Part shown: positions 21,972-33,300 of the stretch, one piece after another | Layout of the letters: every line of letters begins with the position of its first letter | Position numbering within the stretch: the stretch's first letter is position 1 | NCBI GenBank assembly: GCA_947179155.2 | Contig: OX359266.1 | Coordinates: 49,163,039 to 49,227,038, forward strand | Reading direction: 5' to 3' | Source of the DNA: Hedera helix | Lineage: Eukaryota; Streptophyta; Magnoliopsida; Apiales; Araliaceae | DNA: 64,000 nucleotides | Translations under genes and position numbers: made by a program | Notes under the pieces: model-generated | Database searches by the model: none | What the model saw: the letters and a program-made list of their open reading frames with translations, nothing else | What the model was told of the DNA's origin: nothing

Positions 21972-24830
21972 ATTTGCAGTTTTAATTATATGATTGATGT
22001 GCACTAATATTCACTTAGTAGACTTGTTGGTGTTACACATATTTATGGTTTGAATGTTCACATGTTTTGTAAGACCCCGAATTTTATGAAATATAAAATT
22101 TAATTTTTTCTTCATATATATTTTTTCATGAAACAGTAAGTGGTTAAATTAACGAAATTGAAAGTTAAGGATGTTATGTGAAAATTTTATTTTGTCGGAT
22201 AATATTCGTTTTGTCGGGGAATATTCGGGTCGTACGACGGCGCCTAAATAACAAATTATTGGTGGACCCCACAACGGAATATTTGTCGGATATAGAAAAC
22301 GACAGAAGTAACCTTTTTAAATAAAAATAAGTCAACGGTGTTAACTGTTAAAATACCGGTGATAAAAGAATAGTAGCATACGGTAATTTATGATATTTTA
22401 TGTAGCACACGGTACTCTACAGTAGCACACGGTATTGCACAGTGTCTCATATTATTGGTCTGATAATTGACACCGTAACTGTTGTGCATCATTTCATCAA
22501 TAATTGTCACTGCATAATATTTTATATTATCAATTCAATTATCATTGCTACACAGTATTTTGCATTATTGATTCAATAATTGTCATTACACTGTATTTCA
22601 TATCATCGAGTCAATAATTGTTGGTGCACTGTAGTTTAAAATTATTGAATCTAATAATTGTCACAGTAGCAAATACACTATAATTTATATTATTAAATTA
22701 ATAAAAATATGTAACGTGTTTCTTACATTATTGTGGTAACATTATTTTATATGTTGGACTCACAGGAAGAATAAATAAATAAATAAAATAATAATAATAA
22801 TTAATTTTACTATTTGAAATAGTAACGTGAATAGTGACGTGAATAGTAACGTGAATAGTAAGAAAACATGTGGGGTAGGGTGGGGCCCACTGGAAAAAAA
22901 TTTTCTCAGAAACGTGCTGAAGAAAAATTTTCGCGCAGCCCGCGTGTTGCTGCTGAATTCAGTATTGGCGTACAGCCACCTACCACGCATAGTAACTTCT
23001 TTTCTCCTATAAATAGCTTGCTCAGCTGAATAGAAAAATCACACCTAAAACATAGAATTTTTCTATAAGAATTTTATGAGTTTTCTCTGAGAATAGTAAG
23101 GTTATTTTGAGAGTTTGAAAGCCAAAAGGAGTGCAGAAAATTTTCAAGTAAGTCTTTTATTAAAGAGTAGTAATTTTATAAATTCCTATTTTTCACGGTA
23201 TTCACAAATCTTCCTTTAGAAGACTTTTCTTTGAGAAGATTCATTTTTAAAAGCTTTATTTAGAAGATTTATTTTGGAATATTATTTTAAAAACTATTTT
23301 AAAATAGTTATATTATACTACAAAAATTATGTTAAATATATATAATTTTGATAGTTCATAATATATGAATTATCATACACCTTGAAATTTATATGTGGTA
23401 ATTACTAATTTTATTATAAATATATAGGTTGATCAACCTCATTTAAATCAATATCCAGCCACGTGTTAAGGTAAGAAATGTCATTTTTTTTTTACACTCT
23501 TGAACTTGCTACGGTAAGGGATATTATTTTCTTTCATACTCCTGAATCGAAACTTATTATGGAACTATTGCTTCTATAATTCCTGAAAATATTATATGTT
23601 CCATAATAGTTGAATTTCATTATTTCAACTGAACCTTCCTATTTTCTGAATCTTTCTATTGAACTGTAATCGTTATTCTGAACTGTGGAGCTTGAATATC
23701 ATTTTTAAATTTCACTTCACATCATGTTGGCAATTTGGACATTATTTGAATCTGCACAAAGTAAACTTTCGATACTTATTGTTTATCCTGTTCTTCTGTT
23801 CATCATTTGTATCACTGTTATTTGTATTAATCATCAAGAATCAAGCTGTTGTGAATATCTGTGGCCGGGGGCACAGATGTGATATAATTGTTGAACATAT
23901 GATAGGTTAAAGGCGATATACTAGGTTAAAGGCGATACATCTGTTCGGTGTCTTTTATGGCACGTGGTGAATGTTCTCTTTGGCCCGTAGTGCAAAGATG
24001 AACTGTTGGTTGGTATGATTATGACCAAATGCTGAATCTGGTATAATCATGACCGTTGGTGCTTTATTGAATATCTTTGGCCCGTAGTGCAAAGATGAAC
24101 TGTTGATTTGCATGATTATGACCAGGAACTGTGAATTTTTATTATCATGACTAATGGTATTTCAGATGATAAAAGTTGATGATGTTTTTACTAAAAAGAG
24201 AAGCGAGTGAACATTATGGTCTGCATTATTCTTCTAATAGATTGCTCATTCCGCTGCTATTATTGATCTGAACGTTGTTTAAGAATTTAACTACAGTTTT
24301 TGATATAAACCTTGTAGTCTATTGTATTCTATCAAGAACTCAACTGTTGAAGGCTAATGATAATTTATTCGTCATTATCTTAGTCATGATATTTCTTACT
24401 GGGCTATTTGAGCTCACCCTTTCTTTTGTTCCATTGTTTTCAACAGGAGATGAGAACGTAACGGGGTCTAGCCGGGGGATGGAGTGAGAGTCCGAGGAAT
24501 AGCTGTCCTAGTTTTCACGTGTTGTAAAATAGTGTGGCAATAATAGTGAAGATTTAGTTGTGTATTATTATACACTGTATTGTTGTACGTTGTGCTTTGT
24601 TGTAATAATTTTGTTGTAGTCTTTTGACGACTCAAGTTTGGGCTGTGTGGGCCTAGATTTGGGGGCGTCACATGTTCTGAAAAATATTTGCAACCTCTTC
24701 TACTTGCATTGTGTTTACGAGCTTTAAAAATAAATGAAAAAATTTTAAAAAATTATATTTTCTTGTTTATGAACTTTTAAAGGAAGTGAAAAGATAAAAT
24801 GGTCACTTTTACATATTTGGATGGAAAATA
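21972..24830. repeat. Duplicated segment, second copy, split by a solo LTR
   Basis: 21972-22067 matches the first part of the 20979-21230 segment and 24673-24830 matches the remainder. The 2605-bp LTR between them accounts for the whole gap. Confidence 0.85.
22068..24672 (+). mobile_element. Solo LTR (2605 bp), probably Ty3/gypsy type
   Basis: Starts TGTAAGACCCCGAATTTT and ends GGGGGCGTCACA, so it has TG...CA termini in a style common in gypsy LTRs of the Tekay/Del group. The flanks TGTTT (22063-22067) and TGTTC (24673-24677) are a 5-bp target duplication with one mismatch. A TATA box (TATAAATAG, 23008-23016) sits mid-way, giving plus orientation. No second LTR and no gag-pol reading frame exist in the window, so it is most likely a solo LTR left by recombination. 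Internal tandem repeats: about six degenerate 40-50-bp units at 22445-22685, a 14-bp repeat (AGTAACGTGAAT) at 22820-22862, and two copies of a 97-bp unit starting at 23978 and 24075 (CTTTGGCCCGTAGTGCAAAG). Confidence 0.85.
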
Positions 24831-27347
24831 AATGTCACAAGTGAATCTTTACAACACTCATATTACCCTTTATACACTGAAGGAAAAAATACAAAAATAC
24901 TATTATTGATTTAAACGTAACACGAAAACTAAAACTAATACCTCTTAAAATGTAAGTCCTTTTTGTGTGAAAAAAATCATGCAATCCCACGAATTCTGCA
25001 TCACGTACACCTACGAACTCTGTGAGACAAGAATGGGGTTCAATATTTATAATTCAAAGCAACTAAAGATATAGTTAGTTTATAGGAGTTCCTCTGATGG
25101 CAATATCTCGCTACTCTTTTCTCTCTATTAGAGTTCTGGTTATGTAATACGTATAATCACAAGTTGTGGGTTTTTATTGATTAAGTGGTTAAAACACTTC
25201 CTTAATTCTCTCCGACAATTGAGTTAAATGACGTTTAAAAAATTAAACGGGAACTAATTTGGATTATTTAACTAACCACTAAATGGGTCGGATCCTCTAT
25301 AAGCGCCCCATTTAGGTATTCAAAACTCAACAACTCTCACTCGCAAGTAGGGATGAAATAATCATCATATCTACCCAAATGTACAGCTTAAACCAAAAAC
25401 TTATAAATTTTCAATTGCTAGATCGTGCAACCACTGAGTTCACTTGTAATGCAAAAGCTTTATATCAAACTCGTTAGGGCCAACAAAGAGACATCTACCC
25501 TTTTAAAAATAAAAAAAACAGTGCGAGAGCTCTCACGTCAAACTCAATAATTTACGTAGATACTACAACCCCTAAACTTAGAGTACCCCAAACACACTTG
25601 GATTTTTACTAGGTTAAATGTCTTTAAACCCTCAAAAAGTCATACTTAATCACTTTTGGACCCAAGTCCATTTCGTATCTTACTTATTACTACATCGATA
25701 TCGAAGCATCATAGTTGTTGACAATAACTGCAAAATGAAGCGAAATTAAGTTCTCTTCCTTTTGCCTTAATACTACTTAGATATGAATCAACTACTTTTC
25801 CATAATCGATTCTTATAGTCTCATTAATCTTGACCTTAGAAATCCAAAATCTAAGTAGCAACATTAATCTATGTCTTTGTAGTTAGTCAAATGTCACAAA
25901 GAGCACTTATGGGGTGTTTGTTTAAAACTGAATTAAATAATTCTGAATGTTTAAGTAATCTAAATGAGCTAAATGAAACAGAATTTTGAATACTGAATAA
26001 AAAAATTGTTTGATAATTGACATGTCTGAAATATTTAAATAACATATTTATACTATTTTACCTCTCTGAAAAAATTCAAAATTGTTGAAATTTTATTTAA
26101 TATTACTTACTATAATAGTTAAAAAAAAAAACTAAAAAATTAGTTTTTTTTTTACTTCATTCAGCTGAGACTTATTCATTCAGTCAAAAAAATTAGACTT
26201 AATCATTCAGTCCAAAGTACTAACCGATTCAACCATTCAGATCATTTTTATTCAAAATAGATGTATTAAAACGATTCAATCATATAGCTTTATTCAGTCT
26301 AAAACAAATACAGCCTTAGTGTAGGAACAAAAGTCTTGTCCTTCAAGACTCACACGGTGAGAAAACAAGAATTTATTTTTTCACCTCCTTTGCATGGTCG
26401 CTAAGCATATGTAACACTCTCATAATGTACTATTCTATAACTTTATTGTACGAATCTCAGTCTAATTACTTTTTAAAGTGTTTAACTTAAACATTTCACA
26501 CTGCTTGTTATAAAACATTATTTTTGAAGTTTCACGTCTGATTACTATGACATGACAATTTCATCTTATGGTCATAGTGTATGAATATTAGTTCAATCAC
26601 CTCGTAAGCGCCTAACACAAATAGTGGACTCGCCTTAATATTAGGTACTCTTATGCAGGCTTACTACAAAAAGCCCGCCTATAATAAAGTTGGGCTGATT
26701 AGTGATTGGTTTGGATCGATGACCCTATAATTATAACCCGTTTTGGTTTAAAAATAAATTTTAAAAATTTTGTAAAGTATTTTAAGTTTATTTTATATTT
26801 TAGTTTTAAATAAAAATTTAGGATAATTTATAGGATTATTCATGATTGAATTATTTAAAATTAAATAAATTGATATTAATTCAAATTCAAAAAAATAACT
26901 TTTATTAATTTATTCTTAGCCTATAAAATACTAAAACCTACAAAAACGATAAAAAGGCTTGCATATAATTATGTCTTACATAAATTTTAATATTTGAAAG
27001 AAAATCTAACAAACAGTGTAATTTTATTAAGAAAATTGATATTTTATAAAAAAAAATTAATATTTTTACATAAAAAAAATATCATTATATGTCTATAAAA
27101 ATAATTTTGACTATTACTATAAATTTATAATGATAATTTAAATATTAAAATATTAAAAAAATTGATAAAAATATAACTTCCTTGTTATTAACTTTGTTAT
27201 ATATAACTTGTTAATATAGCAGTGTCTACGGTGACAAGAATTGGTGGGACTAATTAACATTGACAGTAGAATATTGGATTTAAATTTTTTAATGCATCGC
27301 CTACTCACCTAAGAAGAATGACAGCGATACCATAAATTATTAATATA
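24831..27347. other. Probable degraded retroelement sequence plus AT-rich DNA
   Basis: From about 25050 to 26660 the sequence is less AT-rich and more complex than its neighbours but has no intact reading frame. It looks like untranslated or LTR-type retroelement DNA, possibly copia-like and in minus orientation; this is impression, not proof. A MITE at 25911-26315 interrupts it. 26660-27347 is featureless AT-rich DNA. Confidence 0.35.
25911..26315. mobile_element. TIR MITE, PIF/Harbinger- or hAT-like (about 405 bp)
   Basis: The left terminus GGGGTGTTTGTTTAAAACTG and the right terminus in reverse GGCTGTATTTGTTTTAGACT are imperfect inverted repeats. TTA occurs next to both ends (25907-25909, one base off the left end, and 26316-26318). 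The interior holds several ATTCAG-type motifs in both orientations. Confidence 0.55.
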
Positions 27348-27908
27348 TAATATAATATAGGGTTCTTTACATAAATATACAACAATTAGAAAATAATTAC
27401 AAAAATAGTGCATTAACAAACTAATTACAAAAAGAGTACAACAAGATAAATTTATTAAATAATTCAGTTTTCTACAAATAAGGAATTCCTTAAATCAAGG
27501 ATAATTAACTTTCATATGCGGCAATTACCAAAACAAAATCCACAATACAAAATATAAAATATAAAAAAAAATTATCATTCTGATAAGTAGCTCATGAATG
27601 GAGAGGAGAAGAAATGGCAGAGGAAGAAGATCTAGAATAACCATCTCTCACCGTCCACCACGAACTCGAATTCTTCTTCTTTTTCAGATTTATACTTCTT
27701 TATTATTGATTTGTTTCTGTCATTAGAGAAGAGTTTGGCCCTGTTCATCAATGGAGAAACAAAAAGGGAATAAAAAGAGAAAAGATATAATATTATGGGA
27801 TATACATGGATGTAGCTGCTCCGTGAGATGCCCAACAAATTGACTATCTTCAATCATTACACTTGTTGGTGGTTGGAAAATCTAACATAGTAAGTTTTTG
27901 CTCATAGT

Positions 27909-28560
27909 AGTAAGGTAACCAAACCTTAATATAGGCAACCAACCTTTAATACAAAAGGTAACCAAATCTTATTACAAAAGGTAACAAATCTTAAATACAA
28001 AGGTAACTAAACTTTAATATAAATGTAACCAACCTATAATACAGAGATAACCAAACTTTAATAAAGAGGTAACCAACATTTAATACAGAGGTAACCAACC
28101 TTTAATATAAAGGTAACCAAACTTTAATATAAAGGTAATCAACCATTACTACAAAGGTAATCAAACCTTAATACAAAGGTAACCGACCTTTAATCCAAAG
28201 ATAACCAAAAGTAGTAACTACACATTCAAGAATTGGTTACCTTCATACTAGTGTTTGGTTACCTCCATAACAGTGTTTGTTTACCTAGATTTACCTTTGT
28301 ATGAAGGTTTAGTTACCAACTGGAATATTAAAAAAATGGTTATTGTATTGAATTTTTTTTTATGAATATTTAGTTACACACAAAAACTAAAATGGTTACC
28401 TCTGTATAAAGATTTGAATACCAACTGGAATATAAAAAAAATGTTTACTGTATTGAATTTTTTTTATCACTATTCGGTTACACACAAAAACTAAAATGGT
28501 TACATTCGTATGAAAGTTTGGTTACTAACTGGAATATAAAAAAAATGGTTACTGTATTAA
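27909..28560. repeat. Head-to-head GGTAACC minisatellite with 108-bp repeats
   Basis: Roughly fourteen units of about 21-22 bp, consensus near AAAGGTAACCAAACCTTTAA, run to about 28215. After a short junction the same motif appears in inverse orientation (TTTGGTTACC, CCTTTGTATGAAGGTTTAGT). The inverse part includes three copies of a roughly 108-bp unit containing AACTGGAATATAAAAAAAAT and TTACACACAAAAACTAAAAT. Confidence 0.85.
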
Positions 28561-28562
28561 AA

Positions 28563-29066
28563 AAAAATTATGCGGGAAGGGGATAAGGGAGGAGGGAGGG
28601 GGAGGGAGGAGAAAGAAAGCTGGAGGAGGGGGAGGCAGGCGGGGGAGGGGGGACAGAAGAGAGAAAGCTGGAGGGGGAGGGAGGCGGGAGGAGGCGGGCA
28701 GGCGGGGGAGGGGAGAACTAGAGGAGGGGGAGGGAGGCGGTCAGAGGAGAGAGGAGGTAGGCGGGGGAGGGGGAGGGGGGAGGGGGGAGGGGGGAGGGAG
28801 GAAAGAAAGCTAGAGGGGGAAGGGAAGGGCAAGGGCGAGGGAGGAGGGGAGAACTGAAGAAGGGGGAGGGAGGCCGGGGAGGGGAGGGAGGAGGAGGAGA
28901 GGGAGGGGAGCGAGGAGGGAGGCGGGAGAAGGAGGAGGCGGGAGAGGGAGGGAGGAGAGAAAGCTGGAAGTGGAGGGGGAGGGGGGGCAGGCGGGGTAAG
29001 CGGGAGGAGAGAGAAAGCTGGAGGCGGGGGAGGAGGGAGGGGGGAGGGGAGAGGGGAATGTAGTGT
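28563..29066. repeat. 500-bp G-rich polypurine tract
   Basis: Almost all A and G on the plus strand, with dozens of GGAGGG, GGGGGAGG and GGCGGG blocks and about five copies of GAGAAAGCTGGAGG. The long open frames on both strands here come from composition and are not genes. Confidence 0.95.
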
Positions 29067-29440
29067 TTTTTTTCCTGGTACACAGAAAGAGAGATGAGAT
29101 GCATTGATTTGTGCAATTGATTTTTTAAAATTTGAATTTTAAAATCATCAAACTAAATTAAAAGAATAAGAATGCACTAATTTTATAAATATATATTTAA
29201 AAAGTACTCTTTTTGTTAATACTTTTAACATGTGTTTTTTTTGTAATTACTTTTTAAAATGTACTATAATGTGTAATTTACCCTATAATATAATATAAAA
29301 CACATGGACAGTCGCAACATAACATGCTTATTAAGAATGAATATAACTTCATAATATTAAATATAATATTTTAATTTTAATTATTAAAAAATAAATTTTA
29401 ATATAAAATTTATATCAGATCTTATTTTTTAATAATTAAA

Positions 29441-29472
<32 letters not shown>

Positions 29473-29780
29473 TAAAATAATATTTAATTATAATGTATGT
29501 AAAATTATTCACTTATTAATTCATTGCACTATTAATTATTCATTGAAGAATTTGGTAAAATTTGTCTTGTACTACTCTGGTACTCCCTACTTTCTCCCAA
29601 AAAAAGAAAAGTCTCTTTTAATTTAATTAATTTATAAAAATTTTAAATTTAAATTATAATGTATATTTTAATTTTTTAAATAATAATATTACTCTTAATA
29701 ATTTATTTTAAATTGATTATCAATTATACATCAAATTTCAAAAATTCAAAAATTCAAAAATTAATTATAATAAATTTAAA

Positions 29781-29957
29781 AAATTAATATTTTCACAAAA
29801 TAAAATAGAATCCACTTGTGAAAATATCAAATTAGTTTATGAAAATATCAATTCTCATATAAAATTAATAATTTCATAAATTAATTTGATATTTTCATAA
29901 GATCAAATAGAACTTATTTGTAAAAATATTAAATTAATTTATAAAAATATTAATTTT
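29781..29957. mobile_element. Small MITE related to 46510-46677
   Basis: About 177 bp with AATTAATATTTT-type inverted ends and internal GAAAATATCAATTCTC-like blocks shared with the element at 46510. AAATTTAAA occurs next to both ends, a possible target duplication. Confidence 0.45.
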
Positions 29958-30133
29958 CAAAATTTAAATTAAATTATTTTTGGTAGTACAAAATAGTCTA
30001 CTGTATATACTAATTTTTTCTCTCATGAATTTGGGCGCCTAAAAGCCTGTCTTCACGGACTGTCGCTGGATTTCTTTCCTTCCCTCCCTCCTCTCTCCTC
30101 GTAGTTTCAACAGAAAAAGGTGATGCACGCACA

Positions 30134-30201
30134 CTCTCTCTCTTCATTGTCGATCGGGTTTCCATCGCTCTCTCTCTTCATTGTCGATCGGGTTTCCATC
30201 T
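30134..30201 (+). repeat. 34-bp tandem duplication in the predicted SYP132 leader
   Basis: Two consecutive copies with period 34 and one difference; each contains CTTCATTGTCGATCGGGTTT. It lies about 135 bp upstream of the start codon, probably in the 5' UTR. Confidence 0.9.
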
Positions 30202-30336
30202 CTCTCACAAGGAAACCCGTAGACCTCATTAAAACCCCATAAACCAGGTCCATTTTCCCCAGAAATTAAACGCAAATACTCCCCCAATCATCTCCGTTCT
30301 TTTTTTCCCATCTGCTTCTCTTCACCATTTTTAACC

Positions 30337-33300
30337 ATGAACGACCTCTTAACGGTAAGTCGTTATTTCTCCCCTGTTGGAAAAAAAAAAACTTTTTCGT
30401 TAGGAAAAATTAATTGGAAAATGTAGCTCAAATAGTTGAAACTAGCTAATTTGAGAATTTGTTTTCCTTTATTCATTCATGTTGTTACTAGAATAATAAA
30501 TGTATATAAAAATTATCGGGTATTTATGTTGCTTTTTAGATTTTTATTTGATGCATGTATTAGATCTTTAATAGGAAAAATGTTCTTACGTTATAATAGT
30601 CAAATTGTTGAATAAAATCAAGGAATCTTAAGTTAGTAACCCTTTTCGTAAAATTAATTTTGTGCTTACCTTTATTATGATTAATGCTGGCAGTGTTTTC
30701 TTGGAAACTTTAGGCCGTTATGTATGAATCAATTTGCTATCTTAGTTCCATTGCAAACTAAAAGAACAACAGAGAATTTGTTTTCACTATAACATATCCT
30801 TTTGGTTTTAAATTTTTCATCAGATTAGTCTTCATTTTGACTTCAATTTAGAGAGAGAGAAAAAAATCCGTCTTCAGCCAAGGGTTTATGTTGCCATTTT
30901 TATGAGTTTAAACTTTACACCTGTAGGATGGGTTGTGTTTTTCAATTCCTTATATTCAAAATAGTAAATGGCTAAAACCTGGGATTACATACTCCACACA
31001 TTCCACAAAAAGAGTGTCATATAACTTTGGTCCTAGTTAATTTTTGAAATCCTTAATGTTTTTGTACTTAGTAACATGCTTTAAGTATTGCATTAATCAA
31101 AACCAAACAGATTCATGTGAATTCTGAATTTTAGGATTTCGCAGATTGACTTAGGAAAATAATCAAATGGACTCGTTTTGCGGAACGTATGGAGTATTAT
31201 GCATCCTTCTTCTGTAGTCTGTTGCAACCAGTTAAAAATTTCCTGACAGAGCAGGAATCCTCAAATTTTGTCTTTTATACCTCTCACTTCTCAGCTGCAG
31301 ACAAAGGCATGGGACATATATTTTATTAAAAAAATGAACTACTAAGTCAACATATTCTGTCCCAAGGCTTTTGCTTCGTCTAATCAGTGAGGGGCGAAGG
31401 GGATGAAAAGTATGTTGGCATGAAAAATGCAAGAGTTGGCTTATTTGCAAAACTAGAATGAATGTGCCATACAAAATCTGAGACCAACTTTAGAAAGTAT
31501 GAGCATTCCCCAAGGACCAAATACTGAATTTATTTAGGCTTGTTTCAACTTTTGAGTCAATCACCCATCCTTGCATTAAACCTAAATCTCCTCTTCTTCC
31601 TAATGCACCTTAAGAGACAGTTGTCATTGTCCCCGCCAATTAATTGCCTTTTTCTTGTCCAGTATTCCTCTTCTTCTTCACAAAACCAGCAAAGACCAGC
31701 TTTCCTCTAGTCCGTGATAAATGAAAGATCAAAGAGGGTTCATTGTTTCTACTCTCTTCTGCCCATTTACATATGTAGCAAAATTTTGCATGAAGTTTCT
31801 GATCCGTCTTTGTCATTATCTATATTACTTTTCTAGTTTATATTTGACTATATACCCATTGGATGCTTGATATACCCATTGGATGCCCTTTGCAGGCGTC
31901 GTTTGTGATCCCGCGTGGTCAAAGTAATAGAGGTGCAGATATTGAAATGGGAACTCAACGTTCAGGAGAATTAGGCTTGGAAATTTTCTTTAAGCAGGTG
32001 GCTGAGAATTATTATTTTGGATTTTGTTGGCTAAATTTTTCTTGCTTTCATTTCCACATTTCCTTTGTCATTTTCTTTTATATTATTAGCTTGTTGAATT
32101 TTTAAACCATAAATTATCTCAAGATGTGTTCCATCTGTTTTATTTTCTAGGTTCAAGAGATTGATAAACAATATGATAAGCTGAATATGCTACTCCAAAA
32201 ACTACAGGTATTTCTCTCGGCTACTTTCTTGATTTCCCCTGTCATCATTGCCTACTTAAGTTTTTGCATGTCTGGGAAAAGAGATCTGCTAATTATTTTT
32301 ATACATATAATATGCCAATCTCTTCAAATTCTTGTCCCGTACTGTTGATTTAGTACCTGTTAACGAGTACCATGTCCCAAATATTTCACTCTTTCATGGT
32401 TGTAGCATTTTGGACAAATGACCTAATTTTTATCATCTTTATAGCCTTAGCTTGTAATAGTTATTTTTTCCAATACGGTGTTATGTTAATCCTCGTTTTG
32501 GTATGCTCTTTGTCGGTTATGGAGCTTCAAACTTGTGCTTTACACCTCAAAAGTGGTGGTTTTTTGGACCAGGAAAAAAAATGGTTTGATACTTATGCAT
32601 CAAGTTCAGCATCCCACTCTCCTCCATTTGAGCCGTATATCCAATTTTTTTTTTTTTAATAGTTAGCACCTTACACTCAGATTATTGTGTACACCAAAAA
32701 ATTTCAGGAAAACAAACAAAAACTTAGATGGTTGGATATTTAGTTTTTAAAGTTGCAAGCTTTTTGTATGACCTATTTCAAAATGGATGTCATAGTTAGG
32801 ATGTCAATACATGAATTATATGGATCCTGTTTTAACTCTCCCACGTGAAGAAAGTGTTTTATGGATCCCTTCATTTTTAGTTTGCTGTTAAAAGAAGGGG
32901 TAAATTTGGACTTTAAGTCGATAACTTTTGTATTTCTTACACTCTGTCATGTAATCTCTGACGTCCAGATTTGGACATAGGGAGTAGTTTTCTTATTGTC
33001 CCATCTGGCTTATAAAATTAAAATATTTGTAATTATTGAGAATATATATGTCTCACAATGGACAAAAGTCTTCCTACTTAAATTGTAAACCAGTGGGCTA
33101 CCCTACTCAATGTCAATTGCTTTTGGTTTGGATGCTTCAACATGATATCAAAGCAGACATTGTCATGCATGTAGGTACAAACTACAAAACTTGTACGTGC
33201 TCCACATCACACAAGATACATCTCTATGTTTTTGAGTTAAACCAAAATCAAGTTACATGTGAGGGGTTTGTGTGGAGAATATAAATGTCCCATATCAGAC

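Larger units (their letters stand above)
27358..29285. mobile_element. Mutator-like element (1928 bp) carrying minisatellites
   Basis: An exact 10-bp direct repeat TAATATAATA flanks it (27348-27357 and 29286-29295). Both ends start TAGGGT and form about 80-bp imperfect inverted repeats that share AATAATTACAAAAA-like blocks and ATTAACAAAC/ACAAAAAGAGTAC, so each arm ends in AAAAAGAGTAC. The TSD length and long TIRs fit Mutator-like elements; caution is needed because the TSD is pure AT. No transposase frame. Inside: a unique segment 27580-27890 (possibly captured host DNA), an inverted minisatellite (27909-28560) and a purine tract (28563-29066). Confidence 0.65.
29286..30336. other. Intergenic DNA and leader of the SYP132 gene
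   Basis: AT-rich up to about 30030, with (AT)n near 29443-29465 and a MITE at 29781-29957. From about 30040 it turns CT-rich, consistent with a promoter and 5' UTR. Confidence 0.5.

Noticed and set aside
22068..24672. A complete non-autonomous retrotransposon instead of a solo LTR
   Set aside because: The terminal sequence occurs only once at each end, the TATA box lies inside the unit, and there are no internal repeated LTRs, primer-binding site or polypurine tract that I could find.
27909..28560. CRISPR-like array
   Set aside because: The repeats are short, degenerate and contiguous with no unique spacers, and the genome is eukaryotic; it is a minisatellite.
28557..29116. Long open frames on both strands rich in Gly/Arg/Glu or Pro/Ser
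   Set aside because: They arise from a polypurine repeat without stop codons; no domain or codon signal.
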